Shown here: piece by piece, positions 43,655 to 59,529 of the stretch
Numbering within the stretch: the stretch's first letter is position 1
Layout of the letters: each line of letters starts with the position of its first letter
Assembly (NCBI GenBank): GCA_950097015.1
Contig: CATNEN010000029.1
Coordinates: 4,049,501 to 4,113,500 of the forward strand
Direction: 5' to 3'
Length of the DNA stretch: 64,000 nt
From: Macrostomum hystrix
Lineage: Eukaryota; Platyhelminthes; Macrostomidae
Program-made: the position numbers and the translations under genes
The notes under the pieces: model-generated
Told to the model about the DNA's origin: nothing
Databases searched by the model: none
The model's input: the letters and a program-made list of their open reading frames with translations, nothing else

Positions 43655-45050
43655 TAGATTGAGTAGAGTGGATAGAATTCTAGTTTGAGTAGAGTTGATA
43701 GACTTCTAGTTTGAGTAGAGTTGATAGACTTCTAGTTTGAGTAGAGTGGATAGACTTCTAGTTTGAGTAGAGTGGATAGACTTCTAGTTTGAGTAGAGTT
43801 GATAGACTTCTAGTTTGAGTAGAGTTGATAGACTTCTAGTTTGAGTAGAGTTGATAGACTTCTAGTTTGAGTAGAGTTGATAGACTTCTAGTTTGAGTAG
43901 AGTGGCAGGCTTCTAGTTTGAGTAGAGTGACAGGCTTCTAGTTTGAGTAGAGTGACAGGCTTCTAGTTTGAGTAGAGTGGATAGACTTCTAGTTTGAGTA
44001 GAGTTGATAGACTTCTAGTTTGAGTAGAGTGGATAGACTTCTAGTTTAAGTAGAGTTGATGGACTTCTAGTTTGAGCAGAGTGACAGGCTTCTAGTTTGA
44101 GTAAAGTGACAGGCTTCTAGTTTGAGTAGAGTGGCAGGCTTCTAGTATGAGTAGAGTGGCAGGCTTCTAGTTTGAGTAGAGTGACAGGCTTCTAGTTTGA
44201 GTAGAGTGACAGGCTTCTAGTTTGAGTAGAGTGGCAGGCTTCTAGTTTGAGTAGAGTGGCAGGCTTCTAGTTTGAGTAGAGTGACAGGCTTCTAGTTTGA
44301 GTAGAGTGGATAGACTTCTAGTTTGAGTAGAGTTGATAGACTTCTAGTTTGAGTAGAGTGGATAGACTTCTAGTTTGAGTAGAGTTGATAGACTTCTAGT
44401 TTGAGTAGAGTTGATAGACTTCTAGTTTGAGTAGAGTGGCAGGCTTCTAGTTTGAGTAGAGTGGCAGGCTTCTAGTTTGAGTAGAGTGACAGGCTTCTAG
44501 TTTGAGTAGAGTGGATAGACTTCTAGTTTGAGTAGAGTGGATAGACTTCTAGTTTGAGTAGAGTTGATAGACTTCTAGTTTGAGTAGAGTGGATAGACTT
44601 CTAGTTTGAGTAGAGTTGATAGACTTCTAGTTTGAGTAGAGTTGATAGACTTCTAGTTTGAGTAGAGTGGCAGGCTTCTAGTTTGAGTAGAGTGACAGGC
44701 TTCTAGTTTGAGTAGAGTGACAGGCTTCTAGTTTGAGTAGAGTGACAGGCTTCTAGTTTGAGTAGAGTTGATAGACTTCTAGTTTGAGTAGAGTGGATAG
44801 ACTTCTAGTTTAAGTAGAGTTGATGGACTTCTAGTTTGAGCAGAGTGACAGGCTTCTAGTTTGAGTAAAGTGACAGGCTTCTAGTTTGAGTAGAGTGGCA
44901 GGCTTCTAGTATGAGTAGAGTGGCAGGCTTCTAGTTTGAGTAGAGTGGCAGGCTTCTAGTTTGAGTAGAGTGACAGGCTTCTAGTTTGAGTAGAGTGGAT
45001 AGACTTCTAGTTTGAGCAGAGTGGATAGACTTCTAGTTTGAGTAGAGTGC
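43655..45050. repeat. 25-26 bp minisatellite
   Basis: About 55 copies of TTCTAGTTTGAGTAGAGT plus TGATAGAC, GGATAGAC, GGCAGGC or GACAGGC. A block carrying the rare variants CTAGTTTAAG, TTGAGCAGAG, GAGTAAAG and TAGTATGAG occurs at 44041 and again at 44805, so about 764 bp was duplicated. Confidence 0.95.
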
Positions 45051-45535
45051 GAAATCTATTCAACAGAGTGTCGGAGGCAATAGCAAAAAATAAACACGGG
45101 AGAAACTTATTTAAGCTATAAAAGTAGCAGCAAGCAAAAAACTTTTCGGTTATGATTTTCTGATTCGGTCACGCCAGGCCTGTTTAATCCCCCTCAGCTC
45201 GCACGGGGAAGAGCGAGGTGCTCAATCACTCTCGCCGGCCCGGTTGCCAAGCGGGAAAGAGGCTTTCTCGCATCACTGATCCCATCTTGGGAGTCGGAGC
45301 AGAGACTCGGGCCCCAGATGCTGAAACTGGGACGCAGATGGTTGTTAAGCAAAGTGGGCGGACACATTTCTAGGAAGAATCGCACGCGGAAACTGCGCCG
45401 AACAGTTTCTATTGGTTTCCTTACAGACAGCTTCATCAAAATATCACGCCTTTCTGAATTTCTCCTGCTTACAGACTTTCCATCTACTAAATCTTGAAAA
45501 TAGTTGGCACAATTTAGAAAATAGGAATTAGAGTT
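45051..45535. other. Unique spacer
   Basis: Contains TATAAAAG at 45117-45124 and a GC-rich stretch at about 45195-45420. No exon could be supported. Confidence 0.35.
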
Positions 45536-45892
45536 GTGGAGGGAGAAGTGGAGGGAAGTAGAGTTATGAAGACAGAAGTAGAGTCATAAAGAGAGAAGTT
45601 GAGTCATAAAGAGAGAAGTAGAGTCATGGAGGGAGAAGTAGAGTCATGAAGTAGAGAGAAGTAGAGTCATGAAGAGAGAAGTAGAGTCATGAAGAGAGAA
45701 GTAGAGTCATGGAGGGAGAAGTAGAGTCATGAAGTAGAGAGAAGTAGAGCCATGGAGAGAGAAGTAGAGTCAAGGAGAGAGAAGTAGAGCCATGGAGAGA
45801 GAAGTAGAGTCAAGGAGAGAGAAGTAGAGCCATGGAGAGAGAAGTAGAGTCAAGGAGAGAGAAGTAGAGTCATGGAGAGAGAAGTAGAGCCA
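45536..45892. repeat. 18-bp minisatellite
   Basis: About 20 copies of GAGAGAAGTAGAGTCATG with GTCAAG, GCCATG and GTCATAAA variants. Confidence 0.92.
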
Positions 45893-46904
45893 GTGATTCT
45901 CAGATAGCTGTGACAGATAGTCACGCGATGCTTAGGTTGCGAGCGCTAAGTCAGCTAATTTTCCAAGAAGCCTCAAATCTGTCGAGTTGGGATAGAACCG
46001 AGAATTCGCTGAGCAAGAAATTATTGTGGGCAGGAGAAGAAAGAGAAGAAGTGTGAAGAAACTTCACTGTCAGTAGCTACAGCCGCCCCCCCAACCCATC
46101 TCAGCCATGTGGCGAAGCTCTTCGCTTATTAAAGCTGTGAAGATCCGTGATCCCCTTCTGCAGCTAGCCGAATGAGAAATCTAGGAAGGGACGGACAAGG
46201 ATTAACAGCTTATGAATATCGGCCGGCCCTGCAGTCCCAATTTCCATTTAAATTAGTGTTTGGAATGGCCTGGTAGAGGAAATTCATCGAACCGGCGAGC
46301 GAAAGACAACTTGGAGAAGCAGAACAGGGGAAAAGCGTGGAAAGCAGATTTGCTAGCCGTGACAGCTACAAAATACGGGCACTCTACATGCATTCAGGAG
46401 GCTATTCTGACACTTCTAGTCGCATAGTTACAAGAGGCGACAAAAACTTGTCGCTTGTCAGTTGTCAGCATGATCAATCCTGTCACTTTGCCAGCTGCAA
46501 GAATCTGTATAGCTTGCTGAAGTGGCAGTTCCGCCATTGCTGCAGAGCAGAGGAACAAATATTTGTCTATTAGATAGTAGCAATCGGGTAATGTCGAGTG
46601 TCCCCCAAAGTGTTTAAAAGCTAACTTTGATCAAGTGCTGGATAAGTGAGGAATAACAGTTGTGTAGCTCCACCACTTACAGCCTATGCGCATGGATTAC
46701 AGATTGACTTGTAATTCTAGAATACTAGGCCCATGCTGTGCGATCTAGCAAAATTTTTTTATAAACACACCTGCAATGTCCGATGGAAGAATTTTAAGGA
46801 TGCTGTACCGAGATATGGGCCTGTCTAGATGTATCTACATTTCAGAAAATATAGTCTGTCTGTTTATTTTCTTGTCTTATTCAGATTCCTGTGCCGTACC
46901 TATT
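45893..46904. other. Unique intergenic sequence upstream of Pitx
   Basis: About 1 kb of non-repetitive, moderately GC-rich sequence. No exon supported. Position makes it a candidate for Pitx regulatory DNA, but the sequence alone does not show this. Confidence 0.35.
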
Positions 46905-49080
46905 GTTTTAGATTGTCCTATTCATACTGTGTTCTATTCTACTCCATCCTGTCCCATTCATACTGTGTTCTATTCTACTCCATCCTGTCCCATTCATACT
47001 GTGTTCTATTCTACTCCATCCTGTCTTATTCATACTGTGTTCTATTCTACTCCATCCTGTCCTATTCCTAATGTGTTCTATTCTACTCCATCCTGTCCCA
47101 TTCATACTGTGTTCTATTCTACTCCATCCTGTCTTATTCCTACTGTGTTCTATTCTACTCCATCCTGTCCTATTCATACTGTGTTCTATTCTACTCCATC
47201 CTGTCCTATTCCTAATGTGTTCTATTCTACTCCATCCTGTCCCATTCATACTGTGTTCTATTCTACTCCATCCTGTCTTATTCCTACTGTGTTCTATTCT
47301 ACTCCATCCTGTCCTATTCCTAATGTGTTCTATTCTACTCCATCCTGTCCCATTCATACTGTGTTCTATTCTACTCCATCCTGTCTTATTCCTACTGTGT
47401 TCTATTCTACTCCATCCTGTCCTATTCATACTGTGTTCTATTCTACTCCATCCTGTCCTATTCCTAATGTGTTCTATTCTACTCCATCCTGTCCCATTCA
47501 TACTGTGTTCTATTCTACTCCATCCTGTCTTATTCCTACTGTGTTCTATTCTACTCCATCCTGTCCTATTCCTAATGTGTTCTATTCTACTCCATCCTGT
47601 CCCATTCATACTGTGTTCTATTCTACTCCATCCTGTCTTATTCCTACTGTGTTCTATTCTACTCCATCCTGTCCTATTCCTAATGTGTTCTATTCTACTC
47701 CATCCTGTCCTATTCATACTGTGTTCTATTCTACTCCATCCTGTCCCATTCATACTGTGTTCTATTCTACTCCATCCTGTCTTATTCCTACTGTGTTCTA
47801 TTCTACTCCATCCTGTCCTATTCCTAATGTGTTCTATTCTACTCCATCCTGTCCCATTCATACTGTGTTCTATTCTACTCCATCCTGTCTTATTCCTACT
47901 GTGTTCTATTCTACTCCATCCTGTCCTATTCCTACTGTGTTCTATTCTACTCCATCCTGTCCTTTTCCTAATGTGTTATATTCTACTCCATCCTGTCCTA
48001 TTCCTAATGTGTTCTATTCTACTCCATCCTGTCCTTTTCCTAATGTGTTCTATTCTACTCCATCCTGTCCTATTCCTAATGTGTTCTATTCTACTCCATC
48101 CTGTCCTTTTCCTAATGTGTTCTATTCTACTCCATCCTGTCCTATTCCTAATGTGTTCTATTCTACTCCATCCTGTCCTATTCATACTGTGTTATATTCT
48201 ACTCCATCCTGTCCTATTCCTACTGTGTTATATTCTACTCCATCCTGTCCTATTCCTACTGTGTTATATTCTACTCCATCCTGTCCTATTCATACTGTGT
48301 TCTATTCTACTCCATCCTGTCCTATTCATACTGTGTTCTATTCTACTCCATCCTGTCCTATTCATACTGTGTTCTATTCTACTCCATCCTGTCCCATTCA
48401 TACTGTGTTCTATTCTACTCCATCCTGTCCTATTCATACTGTGTTATATTCTATTCCATCCTGTCCTATTCATACTGTGTTCTATTCTACTCCATCCTGT
48501 CCTATTCCTAATGTGTTCTATTCTACTCCATCCTGTCCTATTCCTACTGTGTTCTATTCTACTCCATCCTGTCCTATTCCTACTGTGTTCTATTCTACTC
48601 CATCCTGTCCTATTCATACTGTGTTATATTCTACTCCATCCTGTCCCATTCATACTGTGTTCTATTCTACTCCATCCTGTCCTTTTCATACTGTGTTCTA
48701 TTCTACTCCATCCTGTCCTATTCCTACTGTGTTCTATTCTACTCCATCCTGTCCTATTCCTACTGTGTTCTATTCTACTCCATCCTGTCCTATTCATACT
48801 GTGTTCTATTCTACTCCATCCTGTCCTATTCATACTGTGTTCTATTCTACTCCATCCTGTCCTATTCCTACTGTGTTCTATTCTACTCCATCCTGTCCTA
48901 TTCATACTGTGTTCTATTCTACTCCATCCTGTCCTATTCATACTGTGTTCTATTCTACTCCATCCTGTCCTATTCCTACTGTGTTCTATTCTACTCCATC
49001 CTGTCCTATTCATACTGTGTTCTATTCTACTCCATCCTGTCCTATTCCTACTGTGTTCTATTCTACTCCATCCTGACCTA
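46905..49080. repeat. 36-bp minisatellite
   Basis: About 60 copies of an exact 36-bp unit: TTCTATTCTACTCCATCCTG then TCCTATTCCTACTGTG, with TCATACTG, TCCTAATG, CCCATT and CTTATT variants. There is no length slippage in 2.2 kb. The unit lacks stops in two forward frames and one reverse frame, giving open frames of about 690-770 codons that are artefacts of composition. Confidence 0.96.
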
Positions 49081-49570
49081 TTACTACTGTTCTATTGTGC
49101 AAACAAGAGTTTTTTCAACTCAGTAAAATGCAAGAAGTAATTTATTCATATACTAAACTTTTAACATGAGCCGTATGATGTTTTCTCCTATCACTAAGTC
49201 TCTTATATGCTATAACGAATGGGTCATTCTTCTGTTTTAAAATCTCTGCTAACCAAGTAGCTCTGGCTATCGGTTCCTGAACTAACTTTCTCAGCATGCG
49301 GTCGGTACTAACCCACATTAACTAGCTCGTAACATCCATCTGTCCGTGATATTATATAGCAATTCTATATTGGACTATATATTGGCTTTGGATTGACAAG
49401 TCAAAACTGCAGGCAGTGAGTTTAGAGTGATCAGCTGCAGTTCGCATTATGGGGCACACACTGATATTGTAACAGTTGCACCGGCCATCGGTCTTAAGTG
49501 CCCCAGAGTCAGCAGGGGGTGCCGCACTGACGAATGTCCAATAAATAGCTATCAGGAGCGCGGATTTAAG
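49081..49570. other. Unique intergenic sequence
   Basis: No repeat. An open frame begins at 49427 and continues into the candidate exon at 49571. Confidence 0.35.
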
Positions 49571-49709
49571 ATGCCAGTCACTACGGGGAGTCGTCAGGAA
49601 TGGCGGGTCAGGGATTGGAAGAAGTATTTGGCACAGCGGGAAGCGGCGGCGGTCGCGGCGGCGGCGGTGGCGGCGGCGGCGGAGGAGGATGCGGCCGCGG
49701 CTGCTGAAG
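49571..49709 (+). CDS. Candidate alternative first coding exon (Ala-rich)
   Basis: An ATG at 49571 opens 46 codons: MPVTTGSRQEWRVRDWKKYL, AQRE, then an Ala-rich run with acidic residues, ending GAAG before a GTATTT donor-like site. It ends in phase 1, which matches the start of Pitx exon 2 at 53014, so splicing to Pitx would keep frame. Vertebrate Pitx2 uses alternative first exons, making the idea plausible. The evidence is only phase, an ATG and composition; the GCG-rich run may simply be a trinucleotide repeat. Confidence 0.22.
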
Positions 49710-49920
49710 GTATTTTTTGTCCAAAGAATCACTCGATACGTCGCACAGATTGCCTAGCTTTCTTTAACTGCTTCTGACGTTTTGACCTATGGAAAACTTA
49801 TGCAAATATTTAAAATGGATATTGTGCCTCAAACTGCATCATCCTCAGAATAAGTTTGTAAGTTAAGACATGTTTGATTAATATTTGCAGGAGGGCTGCA
49901 GGCAATGGCGCATCTTTTGG

Positions 49921-50296
49921 TGACACTAGACCCGCAGCCAGTGAGGAGGCAATTCTGCCCATTTCGCTGACTCATGAGCACGCACGCACACAGATACCGT
50001 ACACAGGTACACGCTCACACAGGTGTGTACGAGCATACATCTGCCCTGACTTTCTCATCGTCAGGCAGTGTACACTCTCACTGTGCCTTGGAGGTTGGCC
50101 CTCAAGGGCGTAAATTGCACGACAAGCCCCTAACCCTTCTTTCCGCGGCGAGGCCACATTTATTTGAATGGCCTCCTCCTCCGACGCCGCCGCCGCCGCC
50201 GCCGCCGCGACCGCCGCCGCGACTAAGTTCGGAGTCGAACTTAGGAACCTTGGCGCGAGAAGCAAACGCGTTAACCGCTCTGCCACCGACCCCCCT
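49921..50296 (-). mobile_element. tRNA-derived SINE, family A, copy 3, rearranged
   Basis: Head on the minus strand (GTGGCAGAGCGGTTAACGCG, then AAGTTCGACTCC as B-box near 50230-50240), body and tail as in copies 1 and 2, ending GGCTGCGGGTCTAGTGTCA at 49921. Between the CCGCGG site and the B-box the orientation of the GGCGAGGCCACATT block is reversed relative to the other copies, and a GCC-trinucleotide tract of about 55 bp has been added. Confidence 0.82.
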
Positions 50297-50408
50297 AGTT
50301 ACTTGTAAAACGTTTAGTTACAACTTTCTCCTTAAAAATGACCCATAATTCGTATGTTAATTTAAGTTTAAATTTTTAATTTCTAAAGAGGGAATTAAAA
50401 ATTCGAAA

Positions 50409-51191
50409 ATGACTGAAGCAATCCAAGCAGCTAAAAATATCCCAGAAAGTATAAGTATCCCAGAAGCTAGAAATATCCCAGAAGCTACAAATATCCCAGA
50501 AGCTACAAATATGCCAGAAGCTAGCAATATCCCAGAAGCTAGAAATATCCACAAAGCGAGGAATATCCACAAAGCTAGAAATATTCCAGAAGCTAGAAAT
50601 ATCCTAGAAGCTACAAATATCTCAGAAGCTACAAATATCCCAGAAGCTACAAATATCCCAGAAGCTACAAATATTCCAGAAGCTAGAAATATTCCAGAAG
50701 CTAGAAATATCCCAGAAGCTAGCAATATCCCAGAAGCTAGCAATATCCCAGAAGCTAGAAATATCCCAGAAGCTAGAAATATACCAGAAGCTAGAAATAT
50801 CCCAGAAGCTAGAAGTATTCCAGAAGCTAGGAATTCAAATTACAGGAAATCCGAAAGGTCAGAAATAACCCAAAAGCTTTTGAAACTTCGGAAGAGAAGA
50901 CAATCTGTGTTCCGCACTGAAACTAGATCGAATTTTGTTTTCGAAGTAAGAAAATTGTCTTCAGAAAATCGCTTTTGCAGACAGTTGGTGGATAGGAACT
51001 TGGGAAAGGATTTCCCAGCCGATCTGATCTCGGGAGATCTTCCCCAGCGGCTCAGCCAATGGGGAGCGGCTTCCACAAGCAATTGGGCCGCGGCGGGCTC
51101 GAAGGAGGAGGCGGGGCGGGAGGCGGCAGAGCGGGGCCTCCCCTCCATTGTCCATCTTAAGCCCCGGCAAAATCTGGCCTTACCGGATTAA
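50409..51191 (+). CDS. Uncertain 260-codon open frame with a 6-residue repeat
   Basis: An ATG-to-TAA open frame. Residues ~8-138 are 18-bp repeats reading NIPEAR/NIPEAT/NIPEAS. After the array the frame remains open for another ~120 non-repetitive codons (for example KLLKLRKRRQSVF and REAAERGLPSIVHLK). No domain or homologue is recognised. It lies just upstream of the Pitx leader. The array length being a multiple of three can explain the first half; the unique tail is the only reason to list it. Chance is a fair explanation. Confidence 0.15.
   Translation: MTEAIQAAKNIPESISIPEARNIPEATNIPEATNMPEASNIPEARNIHKARNIHKARNIPEARNILEATNISEATNIPEATNIPEATNIPEARNIPEARNIPEASNIPEASNIPEARNIPEARNIPEARNIPEARSIPEARNSNYRKSERSEITQKLLKLRKRRQSVFRTETRSNFVFEVRKLSSENRFCRQLVDRNLGKDFPADLISGDLPQRLSQWGAASTSNWAAAGSKEEAGREAAERGLPSIVHLKPRQNLALPD
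50425..50835. repeat. 18-bp minisatellite upstream of Pitx
   Basis: About 23 copies of ATCCCAGAAGCTAGAAAT with CTACAAAT, CTAGCAAT and CACAAAGC variants. Confidence 0.93.
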
Positions 51192-51503
51192 ATAACTCGA
51201 CTGGCGAAATACCGCCAAATCCCACCCCTCTGCTCGCCGCTCCCGCTCCTCTTGCCCAGTCTTAAGATTTCTTATAGCGCGCGGAATTAGCTTAAGCAGT
51301 TCTGCTTTTGTCGAAATCCGCCAGAATCCTCACCACCCCAGCTCCGTTCAGTCAGCCCTGTCTGTCTGTCTGTCTCTGCGCCACGCGTGTCTGCTCGAAG
51401 GAGAAATTTGTGTCCCCCCTCAGACAGGATCGAATTATTGGGATCAGGGCTTAACGCGCCGTCTTAATCGCAAGGTCTAATAGGGGATTGTCTTCAACCC
51501 GTT
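51192..51503 (+). promoter_or_regulatory. Pitx promoter-proximal region and 5' leader
   Basis: GC-richer unique sequence before the Pitx start codon, including a (GTCT)n run near 51360 and TTAATCG and GGGGATTG near 51460-51490. A transcription start could not be fixed. No TATA box is evident. Confidence 0.4.
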
Positions 51504-55940
<4,437 letters not shown>

Positions 55941-56185
55941 AGCCCGGGCGCTGTTGCTGATTTGAGTGTGTACTTTTATTTTGTGAACTTTCCTCGTGAA
56001 TTGTAATTGTTTTGTCTCATTCTGAAAGTACTTTTCATGCTTTGCATTGCGATCGACACCCCACTTATCGCGTGTTTAGCAGTAGCTTTTTAGCATTAAT
56101 GCAACTTTATATCTAGTCAGCTGCATGCATGGCTCAGAATGATGCCTAGCTATGAACATGGCTGTACATTGTACATGCACTCTGT
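55941..56185 (+). other. Pitx 3' flank
   Basis: AT-rich unique sequence after the Pitx stop codon; probably 3' UTR. No AATAAA in this interval. Confidence 0.4.
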
Positions 56186-56189
56186 ACTT

Positions 56190-57350
56190 CTGGGACATAC
56201 TTGATCTATCTAAGACAAAATAGCCGTATGAATATTATGGAGGACAGACTTAATATATCTATGACTAAATGACGGTATGACCATATAGAGGACAGACTGT
56301 TCATCCATCTATGACCATATGACCGTATGACCATATAGAGGACAGACTGTTCATCCATCTATGACCATATGACCTTATGACCATATAGAGGACAGACTGT
56401 TCATCCATCTATGACCATATAGAGGACAGACTGTTCATCCATCTATGACCATATAGAGGACAGACTGTTCATCCATCTATGACCATATAGAGGACAGACT
56501 GTTCATCCATCTATGACCATATAGAGGACAGACTGTTCATCCATCTATGACCATATAGAGGACAGACTGTTCATCCATCTATGACCATATGACCGTATGA
56601 CCATATAGAGGACAGACTGTTCATCCATCTATGACCATATAGAGGACAGACTGCTCATCCATCTATGACCATATAGAGGACAGACTGCTCATCCATCTAT
56701 GACCATATAGAGGACAGACTGCTCATCCATCTATGACCATATAGAGGACAGACTGCTCATCCATCTATGACCATATAGAGGACAGACTGCTCATCCATCT
56801 ATGACCATATAGAGGACAGACTGCTCATCCATCTATGACCATATAGAGGACAGACTGCTCATCCATCTATGACCATATAGAGGACAGACTGCTCATCCAT
56901 CTATGACCATATAGAGGACAGACTGCTCATCCATCTATGACCATATAGAGGACAGACTGCTCATCCATCTATGACCATATAGAGGACAGACTGCTCATCC
57001 ATCTATGACCATATAGAGGACAGACTGCTCATCCATCTATGACCATATAGAGGACAGACTGCTCATCCATCTATGACCATATAGAGGACAGACTGCTCAT
57101 CCATCTATGACCATATAGAGGACAGACTGCTCATCCATCTATGACCATATAGAGGACAGACTGCTCATCCATCTATGACCATATAGAGGACAGACTGCTC
57201 ATCCATCTATGACCATATAGAGGACAGTCTGCTCATCCATCTATGACCATATAGAGGACAGACTGCTCATCCATCTATGACCATATAGAGGACAGACTGC
57301 TCATCCATCTATGACCATATAGAGGACAGACTGCTCATCCATCTATGACC
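56190..57350. repeat. 34-bp minisatellite 3' of Pitx
   Basis: About 33 copies of a 34-bp unit, TATAGAGGACAGACTG then CTCATCCATCTATGACCA. The left units have TTCATCC and an extra TATGACCGTATGACCA module; from 56640 they are nearly identical (CTCATCC), suggesting recent expansion of one variant. Confidence 0.95.
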
Positions 57351-57880
57351 ATGTTACAAAGTCGACAGGCATTAAATCTAGTTTTCCTGTACATGCGTTG
57401 CACCAAAAAATTCGATGCAATGACAATACAGAATTTGTTCTGTTTGCGCAACCTGTAAAAAATATTTAAAGCAGTTTTATCAAACAGTTTAGTTTTTTTA
57501 CATATTCTCAAAGTGAAAAACCTCAAACCAATTTAACAAAGATTGTTTACAATGTACCTATTTGTGCAATTTGCAACTAACCCAACCCATGTATAATTGT
57601 CAAAAATTGTAGTCAAAATTGACAGCTTTATGCGCGCACAAATATACATATATATAATTAACATTGAGCTGCGAAATGAAATAAAATATAAATCAAATCG
57701 ACATTTTACAGTTTTTTAATCACGAACGCTAAGCATGTGTACATATACACTGTATATTTATATGATTTAATGAAAGTGAAATAAGTCAATTCACCAAGTC
57801 AATCGTCACCTTCATTATCTGAATAACAAGCGAATTATTTATTTAACGAGATTATAACTGCAACAAGAACTTCAAACAGA
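57351..57880. other. AT-rich unique sequence
   Basis: No gene or RNA recognised. AATAAA occurs near 57679. Confidence 0.35.
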
Positions 57881-57884
57881 TAGT

Positions 57885-58895
57885 GGAACAACGGTTGAAA
57901 AATCTCAACACTGTTTTTCAAAGTCAGTCTCAAAATCTCAAGACTGTTTTCAAAGTCAGTGTCAAAATCTCAACACTGTTTTCAAAGTCACTGTCAAAAT
58001 CTCAACACTGTTTTTCAAAGTCAGTCTCAAAATCTCAACACTGTTTTCAAAGTCAGTCTCAAAATCTCAACACTGTTTTCAAAGTCAGTCTCAAAATCTC
58101 AACACTGTTTTCAAAGTCAGTGTCAAAATCTCAACACTGTTTTCAAAGTCACTGTCAAAATCTCAACACTGTTTTCAAAGTCAGTGTCAAAATCTCAACA
58201 CTGTTTTCAAAGTCAGTGTCAAAATCTCAACACTGTTTTCAAAGTCACTGTCAAAATCTCAACACTGTTTTCAAAGTCAGTCTCAAAATCTCAACACTGT
58301 TTTCAAAGTCAGTGTCAAAATCTCAACACTGTTTTCAAAGTCAGTGTCAAAATCTCAACACTGTTTTCAAAGTCACTGTCAAAATCTCAACACTGTTTTC
58401 AAAGTCAGTCTCAAAATCTCAACACTGTTTTCAAAGTCAGTGTCAAAATCTCAACACTGTTTTCAAAGTCAGTCTCAAAATCTCAACACTGTTTTCAAAG
58501 TCACTGTCAAAATCTCAACACTGTTTTCAAAGTCACTGTCAAAATCTCAACACTGTTTTCAAAGTCAGTGTCAAAATCTCAACACTGTTTTCAAAGTCAC
58601 TGTCAAAATCTCAACACTGTTTTCAAAGTCACTGTCAAAATCTCAACACTGTTTTCAAAGTCACTGTCAAAATCTCAACACTGTTTTCAAAGTCAGTGTC
58701 AAAATCTCAACACTGTTTTCAAAGTCACTGTCAAAATCTCAACACTGTTTTCAAAGTCAGTGTCAAAATCTCAACACTGTTTTCAAAGTCAGTGTCAAAA
58801 TCTCAACACTGTTTTCAAAGTCAGTCTCAAAATCTCAACACTGTTTTCATTGGCAGTCTTAAAATCTCAACACTGTTTTCATAGGCAGTCTTAAA
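57885..58895. repeat. 32-bp minisatellite
   Basis: About 31 copies of a 32-bp unit: TCAAAATCTCAACACTGTTT then TCAAAGTCAGTG, with CACTG, CAGTC and CAGTG variants interspersed. The length is very regular. Open in all forward frames for up to 330 codons; not coding. Confidence 0.95.
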
Positions 58896-59525
58896 ACCTT
58901 TTAAACAAAGTTTCTAAACTTCAAAACAATTTTGAAGACAGCCGCAAAGCCTTAATCTTGCTTTTGAATTCTGCAAAAAAACTGCGAAAAAAAGAAGTGA
59001 AATGATTTTAAGATAGAGACGCAATGATGTTCCAAAACAATGGTGCTAACAATTTTCCAAAGAAGCATATATAAAAAATATAATCGAACAAAAAAGCACC
59101 GAGTGTTAAAGAGAAAGTAGCATAAGGATTATTTTGCAGACAAGCGAAGGATGTTTTAGACGAAGGAAAAATATCTAGTCATGTCCGTAACACCCTACTG
59201 CCATGTAGAGAGTAAGTATTAGCTGTCGAACACGAAAAAGATGTTATAATTATAATTAAGGCGCGCATGAACATCAAATTAGGAAAGACCAGACCCCACT
59301 TTTCAATTCAGAAGAAAAAGAATTAGAGAACTTAGTATTAAGGCTTCTAGATGGTTGATTGTTTAGATTACGCGACGAACAAGGCGTATATAGCAGCTGC
59401 TTGAATCTCAAAGATAAGCTTGCGTATAGGTGTAGAAGATATAGGCGCATTTTTTGCGAGGTGATTGTCTTCTATAACAATAGCAGTAGTTGTGAGCATC
59501 TACGGGCTTGCTTTAGGAATCGGGA
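58896..59525. other. Unique intergenic sequence
   Basis: AT-rich; no coding exon or RNA gene recognised. Confidence 0.35.
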
Positions 59526-59529
59526 GAAT

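Noticed and set aside
45194-45439. Minus-strand open frame in GC-rich spacer
   Set aside because: Eighty codons with no recognisable domain, homologue or splice context; not enough to call a gene.
49352-49732. Minus-strand open frame rich in Arg
   Set aside because: The Arg-rich part is the reverse reading of the GCG trinucleotide tract; no other support.
57883-58894. Overlapping 310-330 codon open frames
   Set aside because: The 32-bp unit lacks stops in all three forward frames, so every frame is open; typical of array artefacts.
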